Origin: Chthonomonadaceae bacterium
Lineage (GTDB): Bacteria; Armatimonadota; Chthonomonadetes; Chthonomonadales; Chthonomonadaceae
Reading direction: 5' to 3'
Assembly (NCBI GenBank): GCA_027450145.1
Contig: DAIDKH010000037.1
Location: 1-42,853, forward strand
Length of the DNA: 42,853 bases
Shown: positions 24,251 through 33,292 of the stretch, one piece after another
Numbering within the stretch: position 1 is the stretch's first letter
Layout of the letters: the number at the start of each line of letters is the position of its first letter
Translations under genes and position numbers: made by a program
Notes under the pieces: model-generated
The model's input: the letters and a program-made list of their open reading frames with translations, nothing else
What the model was told of the DNA's origin: nothing
Databases searched by the model: none

Positions 24251-26197
24251 ATGGCAGGTGGCTCAAATCCTGAAATAGTGGAAGCTATTCGTGTGATAAA
24301 GGATGCACTCGCTCGGATTGACGAGCCTGTGGTAAAGTCCATGGCTGCAGTGCATGCCCTGGAGCGTGAGCTCAACGAAACTGTAGCTCGTCGCGATCAG
24401 TTGCTGGCAAAAGCTGCACAGGCAGAGCTTACTCTAAATCGTCCTGAGCTGGCAGTGACTCTTCGCAATGAGGCTGAACGACTGGGCGCGACGATTGAGG
24501 CCTTAACGGAGCAAACGCAGACCGCGCGAGTTGCTGCAGATGCAGTCCGTGAGCAGGCTCCGGCACGTCGACAACAGCTGCAACTGCAGCTTGCAGAGCT
24601 GATGCGGAAGTCTGTGGAGTACAGCGCGCAGGCCGCCGGCGCCGATAGCGAGTGGCAGCGTGTGAAACGGGTGCAAGGCAATTTAGATACTGCGGATTGG
24701 CAGATTAGTGGCGCCATCGCCGACGAACGAGCGGACAAACTGTTGGAGGAGTTGGAGGCTCGACTAAGCCGCCCTTCCGATCAAGCGGATGTGGTATCCC
24801 CGTTCGAGGGGGATTTACCGCCTGATCCGACTGCCACTGTTGCAGTACAGGAAGGTGCGCCACCTACCTCAACGGTTGTAAGAGCCGTTCCCGCTATCGC
24901 GAACGAAAGCAAGCCGAAAGGATTGACAGCCAACATGACTTCGGATAAAACCAGGTTGCGCGTAGCCGCTATCGGCACGGGCGGTATATTTCGCGGTGCT
25001 CACCTTCCATGCTATTTGGATATCCCGGACGCGCGACTGGCAGCACTATGCGACCCGGATCCCGAGGCACTAAAGCTTGCCAAGCGTAGATTAAATGGGC
25101 TTACCGAAGAGCGGGTGGCGAAGTTACGCGAACAACACGATGACGAAACTGCCGAGCGTCTCCTGCAGGACGTAAGCGATCTTAAGCTTTACTCCGATCT
25201 TGATGAGGTAATAGCCGACGGAAATACTGATTTAGTAGATATTTGCACGCAACCGTTTTTGCACGCTCCACTCGCTATAAAAGCTTTAAATGCTGGGCTG
25301 CACGTTATGTGTGAAAAGCCGATATCCCGCAGTTGGCTTGAGACCGAGGACCTTATTAGCACGTGGAATAGGACAGGTAGATTTTATCAACACAACGAAA
25401 ACTGGCTATTCGAACCAGAATACTATACCGTTCGGAAGTTGATACAGTCCGGTGCAATTGGTGAACTTATCACCATGTTCCTTACGCAAGCTCACGGCGG
25501 CCCGGAGGGCCGCGCCGCGTTCTGGAACCCTGCAATGGGAGGCGGCGGGTCATTGCTGGACAATGGGATTCATGCGATTGGTGCGGCTTGGTTTGTCGCT
25601 GGTCTTAATCTACGTCCCCAGGTGGTGCGGGCTGTCGCGCCCTTTGGGATGTCTACCAGAATGAGCCAACGTATTTTAGATGGTCGCTATCAAGCGGTGC
25701 AGGTGGATGATGACGCACACATCCTGATTCGCTTTGAGGATGGCAGCACTGGATCCTGGTGCACTGCGCACATCGAGGGCTCATGGTCGTTCCAGGATAG
25801 CCCCCCCACGCAGTATATCGGTTCAACCGGGCGAATTGAGATGGCTCACAGTGATGGACGGCAGGTGGCTCGTGTTTTCGACTCTCACGGTAATCACTAT
25901 GACGTCCCGGTTTCGGGGCCCACATGGGTTCATTGGCCCTCCTCGTTTTACGGCGAAATACTTAACATGGTTCAGTGCATTCGTGCAGGCGAACAGTCCA
26001 TTATGACGCCTATGTTTGGTGCAGATTGCTCATCGATTGTTGGGGCTGCCTACCTTTCGGAGAAGTACGGCCGCAAAGCTGTCACACTGGAGGAGTTTCA
26101 ACAGTTCGCGCATTCGATTGCAGCGAAATATCCCGGTGACAAAGCTGCCGCAAACGATGCACTTGTAAATGAACTGCTTAGCGCAGTTCGCAAATAA
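24251..26197 (+). CDS. Coiled-coil/Gfo-Idh-MocA oxidoreductase fusion between atpA and atpG
   Basis: 648 residues from ATG 24251 (CAGGG upstream). Residues 1-190 are a highly charged, alanine-rich coiled coil; 190-228 is a proline/threonine-rich linker; 229-648 is a Gfo/Idh/MocA-family NAD(P)-dependent sugar oxidoreductase. The latter has a Rossmann GTGGIFRG motif (242-249), the catalytic-loop CEKP (K356) and a GGGSLLDNGIHAIG segment (D437, H441). The family oxidises or reduces sugars and inositols. The frame is open throughout, with no stop between parts. An internal ATG (24935) with AAAGGA about 12 bases upstream could also yield the oxidoreductase alone. Fusion of such an enzyme to a coiled coil, within an ATP synthase cluster, is not something I recognise. 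Confidence 0.85.
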   Translation: MAGGSNPEIVEAIRVIKDALARIDEPVVKSMAAVHALERELNETVARRDQLLAKAAQAELTLNRPELAVTLRNEAERLGATIEALTEQTQTARVAADAVREQAPARRQQLQLQLAELMRKSVEYSAQAAGADSEWQRVKRVQGNLDTADWQISGAIADERADKLLEELEARLSRPSDQADVVSPFEGDLPPDPTATVAVQEGAPPTSTVVRAVPAIANESKPKGLTANMTSDKTRLRVAAIGTGGIFRGAHLPCYLDIPDARLAALCDPDPEALKLAKRRLNGLTEERVAKLREQHDDETAERLLQDVSDLKLYSDLDEVIADGNTDLVDICTQPFLHAPLAIKALNAGLHVMCEKPISRSWLETEDLISTWNRTGRFYQHNENWLFEPEYYTVRKLIQSGAIGELITMFLTQAHGGPEGRAAFWNPAMGGGGSLLDNGIHAIGAAWFVAGLNLRPQVVRAVAPFGMSTRMSQRILDGRYQAVQVDDDAHILIRFEDGSTGSWCTAHIEGSWSFQDSPPTQYIGSTGRIEMAHSDGRQVARVFDSHGNHYDVPVSGPTWVHWPSSFYGEILNMVQCIRAGEQSIMTPMFGADCSSIVGAAYLSEKYGRKAVTLEEFQQFAHSIAAKYPGDKAAANDALVNELLSAVRK

Positions 26198-26227
26198 ATC
26201 TGTTCAGTTCAAGGATAACTTTACTAG

Positions 26228-27094
26228 ATGGCAACCATTCGACAGGTTCGACAACGAATTCGCGTAGCGAAGAATATCCAGCAGATTACCAAAGCAATGA
26301 AAATGGTAGCTGCCGCTCGATTGAAACGCGCGCAGGAACATGTGCAGGCGGCAAGGCCCTATGCACAATCGCTTCGTGAGATCATGACCAGTGTCGCCAG
26401 TGCGGCCGGTGGCGAGGTTCAACATCCCCTCCTTGAGCAGCGTGACACGAAGGTAGTTGCGTTTTTCATAGTGACCAGTGACCGTGGTCTGGCTGGATCG
26501 TATAACTCGACGATGTTTAGGCGGGCCGCAGAACTGTTGAGGCATTATGACAAAGCCAACGTAAGGCTGTACATTGTGGGGCGCAAGGGCATTCAGTTCT
26601 TTTCGCGCCGCGGATACAATGTGGCGGGACAATTCTCCTTGGGCAGTGTTGTTACGATTGCGGATGCCCGTAATATCGCCGGTACCCTTCGCACGGCATT
26701 TGAAAGCGGCGAGGTGGATCAGGTGACTATGCTATACACGAGGTTTTATACCGCCATTACTCAGAAAGCAGTGGATGTGCAGTTATTACCCATTCAAACT
26801 CCCGCAGCCGCTGATGCCTCGGAAACGCAGCAGGAAGACTTCATTTTTGAGCCCGATGCTGGCCGCCTACTTGCGTCTCTTCTGCCTCGTTACCTCGAAG
26901 GTCAGGTGTTTCAGGCGTTGCTTGAGTCTTCCGCTAGCGAACATGGATCCAGGATGACCGCTATGTCAAGCGCTACCGATAACGCTGGCAAGATGATACA
27001 AACGCTCACTCTACAAATGAACCGCGTGCGCCAGGCAAATATTACACGCGAAATCTCGGAAATCGTAGGTGGTGCCGAAGCGCTGAAGGGCTAA
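26228..27094 (+). CDS. atpG: ATP synthase F1 subunit gamma
   Basis: 288 residues. The N-terminal helix RIRVAKNIQQITKAMKMVAA and the C-terminal helix with RMTAMSSATDNAGKMI and ARQANITREISEIVGGAEAL-like sequence are diagnostic of the central rotor shaft. ATG with AAGGA about 13 bases upstream. It is the last ATP synthase gene here; beta and epsilon do not follow. Confidence 0.95.
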   Translation: MATIRQVRQRIRVAKNIQQITKAMKMVAAARLKRAQEHVQAARPYAQSLREIMTSVASAAGGEVQHPLLEQRDTKVVAFFIVTSDRGLAGSYNSTMFRRAAELLRHYDKANVRLYIVGRKGIQFFSRRGYNVAGQFSLGSVVTIADARNIAGTLRTAFESGEVDQVTMLYTRFYTAITQKAVDVQLLPIQTPAAADASETQQEDFIFEPDAGRLLASLLPRYLEGQVFQALLESSASEHGSRMTAMSSATDNAGKMIQTLTLQMNRVRQANITREISEIVGGAEALKG

Positions 27095-27275
27095 ACCGTG
27101 TCTGGTGTTGCTAGTGACACGCGGTGTACCGCATTTGATACCGGCTGCGACACCACTAAGTCATTTATTTATATTGTATTAAACTTTGTCACCGCACTTT
27201 ATAGGTATCATTACCTAAAGCGTGTTAGCAGTTGGATGCAAGGGCACCCATGATGCCGAGGGAGGCAATGGCGCT

Positions 27276-28127
27276 GTGCGAAAGGTCCTTACATTTACTA
27301 AAATGCAGGGCGTGGGCAACGATTTTGTAGTTGTTGACGGCTCTGACAAGGGTGACTGGGATTGGTCTGCTCTCGCGGTAGAACTGTGCGATCGACGCTT
27401 TGGCGTGGGAGCGGACGGTCTGCTGGTTGTGGAGCCAACGAATCGCGCAGACCTCCAGATGCGTATGTACAATCCCGATGGGACGCCGGATGTTTGCGGT
27501 AATGGCCTGCGTTGCGTTGCACGTTATGCTCTAGAGCGGAAGCTTGTGGCTGTATCGCGCTTCACGATCCTCACACTCGCAGGCACCCGTGAGGTTTTCG
27601 TAGACACTGCTAGTAGCCATAGTCCGGTTACTGTGGCCATGGGCGACCCACGTCTTAGGGCGGTGGATATACCCATGACGGATGCGGGTGATACAGTGCT
27701 CGACTATCCATTGGTTTTACCGAACGGTTCCTGTATTTCTATTTGCGCTGTAAACACTGGTTCCTCGCATGTGGTGACATTTGTGCCAGAGCTACCCGAC
27801 GATGAACGGTTTTTCACTGTAAGTCCTCTGGTTGAACACCATGAAATCTTCCCGGAACGCGTAAGTATAATGTGGGCAACAAAAGTACATGACGGATTCA
27901 ATATTCGCATTTGGGAACGTGGCGCAGGCGAAACCTGGGGATGCGGAACGGGGGCATGTGCCGTTGGTGTAGCTGCAGTTCTTCAGCAACTCGCCAAGCC
28001 GGGCGAGGAAGTGCAGGTTCATGCGAAAGGCGGAACCCTACAAATTTGCTGGTCACACAGCACAGGCATCACGATGACGGGCCCGGCCGAGACTGTATTT
28101 GAGGGAACCATAGCATTGGCGTTGTAA
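27276..28127 (+). CDS. dapF: Diaminopimelate epimerase
   Basis: 283 residues. It interconverts LL- and meso-diaminopimelate for lysine and peptidoglycan synthesis. The two catalytic cysteines are C74 in DVCGNGLRC and C223 in WGCGTGACAVG, close to the positions in E. coli (73 and 217). KMQGVGNDFVVVD marks the N-terminus. I chose GTG 27276, ten bases after GAGGGAGG; a GTG 18 codons earlier lacks a site. It follows atpG after 181 bases with no gene. Aspartate kinase of the same pathway lies on the other side of the atp cluster. Confidence 0.95.
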   Translation: MRKVLTFTKMQGVGNDFVVVDGSDKGDWDWSALAVELCDRRFGVGADGLLVVEPTNRADLQMRMYNPDGTPDVCGNGLRCVARYALERKLVAVSRFTILTLAGTREVFVDTASSHSPVTVAMGDPRLRAVDIPMTDAGDTVLDYPLVLPNGSCISICAVNTGSSHVVTFVPELPDDERFFTVSPLVEHHEIFPERVSIMWATKVHDGFNIRIWERGAGETWGCGTGACAVGVAAVLQQLAKPGEEVQVHAKGGTLQICWSHSTGITMTGPAETVFEGTIALAL

Positions 28128-28280
28128 CACTCAGAGTGTGTTGATGGTAAAGTTTCGGGTGTACGTTCAATCTGCCAGTTATTCGCTCAGTCTTGATTAA
28201 TTAAAAGCTTATCGGGAATTTTGGGTGGACTACATTAGCGTCGTGTGGGTCATGTGGGCTCTAGAAACGGGTAGCCGCTG

Positions 28281-29003
28281 ATGGTTCGCGTAATCTCCTG
28301 GAACATTCACGGTGGTCGCGGGATCACTGGGAGGCGCAATACCAACGGAGCATTCAGCCTGATTAATCGCTTCGATCCCGATGTGGTTTGCTTGCAGGAG
28401 GTACACCGCTATCTACCTTGGGGCGCGTGGGAGAACCAACCGCGCAGGCTGGCACAACAATTAGGCATGCGAGTGTGGTATATGGGATGCCTTCAATTTG
28501 CCGGGTTGGGTGAGGGGATTCTTATAGCATCCAGGCTATCCTGCGATTCAGTCACCAAACTGGCCCTTCCCTCTGTGGGCGAGCCGAGGGGATTACTAGC
28601 CGTGCGGTTAAGGCTGTCTAACCAGCTGCCACTCAATGTAATGTGTACCCATTGGGGCCTGTCCACTGCCGAACGTACGGCTCAGAGCGAAATAGTCCGG
28701 CGCAAAGTCAACGAGCTAGATGGAGCAGTTGTCCTTTGTGGCGACCTCAACGAGAGGGCTGACCTTGCACCCGTAAGCGAAATTGCAAACTGCACGCGCT
28801 TACGGGACACTTTTTACGATGAGCCAAAATCCACGTATCCTTCGGACAACCCATCCCATCGCATTGACTATTGCTTCGCATCGCCGGAGTTGACGGTTCG
28901 CTCAACGCACCTCTTAGGTAGCGGATGCGAATCTGATCACCTGGCGATCGCATTAGAACTGGACTTTGCCAAAGATGCGAGATTGCGGCACGAAATTGCG
29001 TAG
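28281..29003 (+). CDS. Endonuclease/exonuclease/phosphatase-fold protein
   Basis: 240 residues of the EEP superfamily. Metal and catalytic motifs occur in order: SWNIHGG (N8), CLQEV (E about 40), THWGLS, GDLNE (D and N about 153-155), HRIDYCF, and the terminal SDHLA. All are intact. There is no signal peptide. Substrates of this fold include DNA, RNA, phosphoesters and sphingomyelin, and the sequence does not decide among them. ATG start, 153 bases after dapF. Confidence 0.88.
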   Translation: MVRVISWNIHGGRGITGRRNTNGAFSLINRFDPDVVCLQEVHRYLPWGAWENQPRRLAQQLGMRVWYMGCLQFAGLGEGILIASRLSCDSVTKLALPSVGEPRGLLAVRLRLSNQLPLNVMCTHWGLSTAERTAQSEIVRRKVNELDGAVVLCGDLNERADLAPVSEIANCTRLRDTFYDEPKSTYPSDNPSHRIDYCFASPELTVRSTHLLGSGCESDHLAIALELDFAKDARLRHEIA

Positions 29004-29396
29004 GTAAACAGGCCCATAATGGCGAATAGATGCTTGACCGCTAGAAACTACCTGGTAGGCGGATTTTTGGCATGGTTACTGACATAGATATATTCTGGAA
29101 GCGTTTGGCACCAAGTTTTACGAATAACTTTTTATAGGATGAGTTACAGCAACCGGCATGGGCTAACTTGAGCTATCGTTCACCGCCCGTTACGCTAACT
29201 TATAGTCCTAGTACGGTACAATTAGGTCCTTAAGGTGGCATGTGAAATGGTTGTTAGACAAAATCATCGCGCTATGCGATCTGCATGGACAAATTTACGC
29301 ATTCAGTGAACTTTACGCACATTGTGCGACATGAGTTTAATTGGCTGAGCGCGGGCTGAACCGATTTGCATCGTTGACGTGAAGGAGATTGTTGCT
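29004..29396. other. Intergenic stretch with possible promoter and direct repeat
   Basis: No gene is supported. A weak promoter-like pair TTGGCA (29067-29072) and TATATT (29089-29094) is spaced by 16 bases. Further on, TTTACGCA occurs twice (29294-29301 and 29312-29319), 18 bases apart, which could be a regulator site for the gene pair that follows. Both are tentative. Confidence 0.3.
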
Positions 29397-29672
29397 GTGG
29401 CATTAAAACAGAAATTGCTGTTTCTCTGCTCGGCATCGCCTAGCTTAGAAAGCTCCATTGGCAGCTGGGCAATATATGACGGGACCGGGGCCGAGAATCA
29501 TACCACGGGTGATAGCGACGCACCGCCATACACGTCGGTGCTGCATGCTATGAGGGATGGCTGGAGGGTAATTCAGGTGCCGCAGTTACTACCGCCGCAG
29601 CCAGGGTACGAGCTTTCCACATCCTACATGAAATTCGAGTATGTTCTTGAAAAGCTGGAGGAGGCACAATAA
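29397..29672 (+). CDS. Small conserved-looking protein coupled to a PhyH dioxygenase
   Basis: 91 residues, unrecognised. GTG 29397 is nine bases after AAGGAG; the GTG at 29379 overlaps this site and is rejected. The N-terminus KQKLLFLCSASPSLE is hydrophobic, but no clear signal peptide follows. The C-terminal half (VLHAMRDGWRVIQVPQL, then SYMKFEYVLEKL) looks like a small alpha/beta domain. Its stop overlaps the ATG of the dioxygenase (TAATG), so it is made together with that enzyme and may be a partner subunit. Confidence 0.65.
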   Translation: MALKQKLLFLCSASPSLESSIGSWAIYDGTGAENHTTGDSDAPPYTSVLHAMRDGWRVIQVPQLLPPQPGYELSTSYMKFEYVLEKLEEAQ

Positions 29673-30475
29673 TGACTGCCAGTAATCTACTCAACACGGT
29701 ACAGATAGCGAACTTTGTTGCGGATGGTCTCTTGGTATTTGATGAGCTTGTGCCCGACAACATCAATCAGCAAGTTATGCGCGAACTAGATGAAAACCAG
29801 ATCCAGGGCCGGGCCGGCGTCGCCGGGCAATACCTAAGTGAATTGTGGTCGAACTCGCAGGGAATTGGTGCGATGCTTAGGTTGCCCGCCGTTCAGGGGA
29901 TCATTAAGAGCCTGGTGGGTCCAAATTCTCTATACGACCATCACGCTGCCCACAGGGTTCCCGCGCGACACAAAGAGGGTCAGTTTTGGCATGTCGACGC
30001 TATAATTGACGTTAGAACTCATTTCGACATCCAGCTTTTCTACTTTCCCCATGACACGCCTCGTGAAATGGGAGGCACTCTTTTCTTACCCGGAAGCCAT
30101 TTTAGACGGGCACATGAATTTGATATTTCCCGCTATCAGAATTTTAGAGGTCAACTGCCAATTGTATGCAAGGCTGGCACTCTCGTGGCTGGCCACCATG
30201 GCTTATGGCATTGCGCTCAACCAAATCACACGGATGCCATGCGTTATATGATAAAGGTTCGCATAAATCCTACAGTAAGGCAGAAGCTGCTTTGGGATAC
30301 CAGTGACTTGAACAATCCTGAGGTGTCCAACATTCTATCACGAAATCATCGTTGGTACGGTGATGACGATCGTCTGGAAGTATGCAATCGCATTAAGTTA
30401 TGGCGCTTTCTGATTGACGACGACAGCTTCGATGTGAACTATTGGCTCACTCGCATTGAAAATCAACCGGCATAG
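29672..30475 (+). CDS. Phytanoyl-CoA dioxygenase (PhyH) family protein
   Basis: 267 residues. The Fe(II) ligands are the H107-V-D109 pair (FWHVDA) and probably H180 (GLWHCA), with R191 eleven residues later as the expected 2-oxoglutarate-binding arginine. The double-stranded beta-helix core includes GGTLFLPGSH. Family members hydroxylate lipids, small metabolites or natural-product intermediates; the substrate is not evident here. The gene overlaps the upstream small protein by one base. Confidence 0.9.
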   Translation: MTASNLLNTVQIANFVADGLLVFDELVPDNINQQVMRELDENQIQGRAGVAGQYLSELWSNSQGIGAMLRLPAVQGIIKSLVGPNSLYDHHAAHRVPARHKEGQFWHVDAIIDVRTHFDIQLFYFPHDTPREMGGTLFLPGSHFRRAHEFDISRYQNFRGQLPIVCKAGTLVAGHHGLWHCAQPNHTDAMRYMIKVRINPTVRQKLLWDTSDLNNPEVSNILSRNHRWYGDDDRLEVCNRIKLWRFLIDDDSFDVNYWLTRIENQPA

Positions 30476-30478
30476 AGG

Positions 30479-30652
30479 CTAATCGGGACGTATCCCTTCT
30501 TGAAGCTCCCGCTCGTGTAACTGCGTGTTCTGTGGGAAGTACTGCTGGGCGCGGAACAAGGACCGCCGCATATTAGGTAGCTGGCCTGTAGCGAGTAGAT
30601 AGCGGCCGATTTGGTCTGCTTGTGCGCCGGAGAGCCGGCCATGATTTTTCAT
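30479..30652 (-). CDS. Possible small or decayed gene
   Basis: A 57-codon frame from ATG 30652 reads MKNHGRLSGAQADQIGRYLL and continues with coding-like composition to TAG at 30479-30481. The frame remains open and plausible upstream of the ATG, and a neighbouring frame looks coding just before it, so this may be the 3' remnant of a frameshifted gene. The ribosome site is weak and no family is recognised. The rest of 30653-30887 shows nothing I can support. Confidence 0.3.
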   Translation of the reverse strand: MKNHGRLSGAQADQIGRYLLATGQLPNMRRSLFRAQQYFPQNTQLHERELQEGIRPD

Positions 30653-30887
30653 AACTTGAGGATTTTCGTATGTGTGGCATGGAAGGCGCCTCGTGGAACC
30701 AAGCGAAATATGAGTGCCGCCTCGTACATATAAACACTGCCTTCATGGCGCGGGCCAATCCTAGCGGTACTGTTCGCCAGACATAACCGGCGAAGTGAGA
30801 GATTGAGCGAATCGATACCAGGTGATGAATTCGTTTGGTAACATCTCGGCACATGTTGTTGTCAAGGTGTACCGAGATGTCGGTCCT

Positions 30888-33272
30888 CTAGCCGCGAAGT
30901 ATATTGATTTCCGCTGCTGCGGCGTAGCCACCTGAACCTGCCATAGCGGTAATCCGGATCCATTTGGCTGTGACCGGTGGAAACCTCAGCAGCTTCTGCG
31001 ACGAGTTATCCGGCCACGCTCCGGAGGCAATATCCGTAAATGCATGCCCGTCCAAGCTTACAGCTACCACGTATTGCGTTATGTCCCCATTGTGATTGCC
31101 ATCTTGCCGCGGAAGGTAAGTTAACCCAGCAACTTTTGCAGGCGCTGAAAGCTCAAGCGTGATACTTTGTGGGAGCTGCACAGGAGAAGGGGTATACTTG
31201 GTGTGCCAGAACGTGTCGGCGTCACCATCCGTGGCGAATGAAGCCGCATACCCCGGTTCGAAACTCGTAGCAGTTGTTTTGATGCCGGTAAGTGAAATTG
31301 TTTGAGACTTAACTGCAGTGACGGTGAAATTCTGGAACTCTGCATGGCACCATTCGCTCACCTGGTAGCCCGCAAGCCCCGAGGCGTAGGCATCGTCATG
31401 GAGTTGGTGGACGACGTTCTTACCGTCGATCCAGGCACTGATACCATCCAGCGAGAACCGAAGTGCAAGGTGATGCCATGTTCCTGCTGGGTATCGCCCG
31501 GTGCCCGCTGCCAAGACGGTGGCTTTTTCGCGTTTTAGTCTGAGAAGTTGCCACTTGCCATTGGTGGCTATTCTAAGATGGTAGCCGCTAATCACGTTGC
31601 TCACGCCATACGTGCTTTGCATTCTGCCAACCAGGTCGACATAACCGGCTTGCTCCAGCATGACATCGCTGGAAACCGTGTAGTTCCGCCAGCGCCAATC
31701 GCCAACAAGAGTACTGGGATCTCCACCACCGTCCCAGAATATCGGTGACGTTGTTATTTCCTGCCGTAGGCATCGGCCCGCACGACCTCCTTTTGCTTTT
31801 GCGATATCGAATGTGCCCTGCTGATCACTAAAAAGGTGAGGAGTGGCCCCAAGTGGGTAATTCTGGAACGTCTCGTGAAACGGCAGAGGAAGGACGCGGC
31901 TAGGAGGCGCAGTAAAGTGACCGTGGTGCTGACCACCCAGCGTAGAAACCGAAAGTATTTCCCCCGGCTGCAGAGTTACGGTAAAATGGCCGTTATTAGG
32001 CACTATATTTGGCTGTCGCACAAACCAATCAGCGGGATGTAACGACTTCAGGTTAGTAGTCCTGCATACCAAACGGTTCGAGCGCAAGCCGCCCGCTATG
32101 GAGCAATCAAACGTAACGCTGGATTTGGCGCCGATGGTTTCGAATATCATGCTGAAATCTTTACCATCGGGCGATTTAAGTGCTACGCAACTACCAGCTT
32201 GTGGATCGTTATGCACATATTTGCAGGCGCCATCAAGATATTGCCACCCTGGCTGCACAAACTGTGTGGTTTGCGCTACTGTCCATATAGAAGGACCTAC
32301 TACATAGTGACCAGACCACGGCTCATTCGCAAGCATGAGGCCGTCGTTTTTGTAGGGCAGCCCGCCGTAAACAGACCATATTGTAGACCAGTTAATGTAC
32401 GCCGTAATACGACCAGAAATGTAACCTTCATTAAATGATTGTGCTAGGGCAGGGGCACCTGTGTCATAGGGTTGAGAGCCCATTTCGCTCTCCCAAATGG
32501 GTTTTCCAATTGTGAATGCTGGGCCCTCACCACCTGCCATACCCAGCTTTGTAAGCGCCGGGTAGTGGACGCCAACTATGTTGAAGGAGTCACGGAACTT
32601 GGTATCATTAGCCGCGGCAGATGCCGCATTCCAAGCCCAGCTGTCGTCGGCGATGATTTGTATGCTGCCTAAACCAGCACGATCTAGCGACTTCCTAAAG
32701 GCTTCGTACCATCCGGTGTTAAATCCTCGCTCATTCCACCCGCCCAGGTAATTAATTCTTAGACCATAATCCTTTCGAGCGTGCTTCACCCAGTTAATAA
32801 TCGTCTCAATATTGCGGTCTGTCCAGGGGTCCTGATGATATGGATTAACCCAGCCCGGTGCTCCCCATTCCAAGCCATACAGTTTGATTGAAGGATTCAG
32901 TAGTTTGCTCTGCTTCATTAGCCACCACTCGTATCCACGATGAAAGTTATGATCGGTGGGGGTTCGTTGGGCAGAAGGCTCTGAGCCGTCAGTGGAGTTC
33001 ATATCGCCGCCGATTTCCACTTTGTTTATCTGCAGTGAAGCGCCAAAATGTGGTTTAAAAAGGTAGTCCAGAATCTGTTGGCGCTGAGTTGGAGGATAGT
33101 CGATGAGTAGGCGTGAGCTTGCGCCAGCTGAGAGCGCGCCGATGCCATGGAATATCCGTCCTTTGTCGTGACCATTCACCAGTATATTGGTGGCTGGCGC
33201 TGGCTGGGCCCCAACGCTAATTGCCTTTACACACAGCGCTGCAACCGCTGCCTTAAAGAGTCTTAATCGCAT
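30888..33272 (-). CDS. Secreted GH59 galactocerebrosidase-like enzyme with LamG-like and F5/8-C domains
   Basis: 794 residues with a signal peptide (1-22). The catalytic region (about 30-455) closely follows human galactocerebrosidase: GIGALSAGASSRLL, QILDYLFKPHFGASL, KVEIGGD, FHRGYEWWLMK, and ANEPWSGHYVV. The acid/base is E181 in WNER and the nucleophile E263 in WESE. A beta-sandwich LamG-like domain (about 462-652) and a C-terminal F5/8 type C (discoidin, CBM32-like) domain (about 655-794) follow. It should release galactose from beta-galactosides outside the cell. It is the last gene of an operon with a sugar transporter and a DUF5107-TPR protein, 20 bases after the transporter. Confidence 0.93.
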   Translation of the reverse strand: MRLRLFKAAVAALCVKAISVGAQPAPATNILVNGHDKGRIFHGIGALSAGASSRLLIDYPPTQRQQILDYLFKPHFGASLQINKVEIGGDMNSTDGSEPSAQRTPTDHNFHRGYEWWLMKQSKLLNPSIKLYGLEWGAPGWVNPYHQDPWTDRNIETIINWVKHARKDYGLRINYLGGWNERGFNTGWYEAFRKSLDRAGLGSIQIIADDSWAWNAASAAANDTKFRDSFNIVGVHYPALTKLGMAGGEGPAFTIGKPIWESEMGSQPYDTGAPALAQSFNEGYISGRITAYINWSTIWSVYGGLPYKNDGLMLANEPWSGHYVVGPSIWTVAQTTQFVQPGWQYLDGACKYVHNDPQAGSCVALKSPDGKDFSMIFETIGAKSSVTFDCSIAGGLRSNRLVCRTTNLKSLHPADWFVRQPNIVPNNGHFTVTLQPGEILSVSTLGGQHHGHFTAPPSRVLPLPFHETFQNYPLGATPHLFSDQQGTFDIAKAKGGRAGRCLRQEITTSPIFWDGGGDPSTLVGDWRWRNYTVSSDVMLEQAGYVDLVGRMQSTYGVSNVISGYHLRIATNGKWQLLRLKREKATVLAAGTGRYPAGTWHHLALRFSLDGISAWIDGKNVVHQLHDDAYASGLAGYQVSEWCHAEFQNFTVTAVKSQTISLTGIKTTATSFEPGYAASFATDGDADTFWHTKYTPSPVQLPQSITLELSAPAKVAGLTYLPRQDGNHNGDITQYVVAVSLDGHAFTDIASGAWPDNSSQKLLRFPPVTAKWIRITAMAGSGGYAAAAEINILRG

Positions 33273-33292
33273 AGATTCACGTATTAACCTTT

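Noticed and set aside
27095-27275. Possible terminator and promoter between atpG and dapF
   Set aside because: Short inverted pieces (GTGTC/GACAC) and A/T-rich hexamers occur, but no stem with a T-tract or properly spaced pair is convincing.
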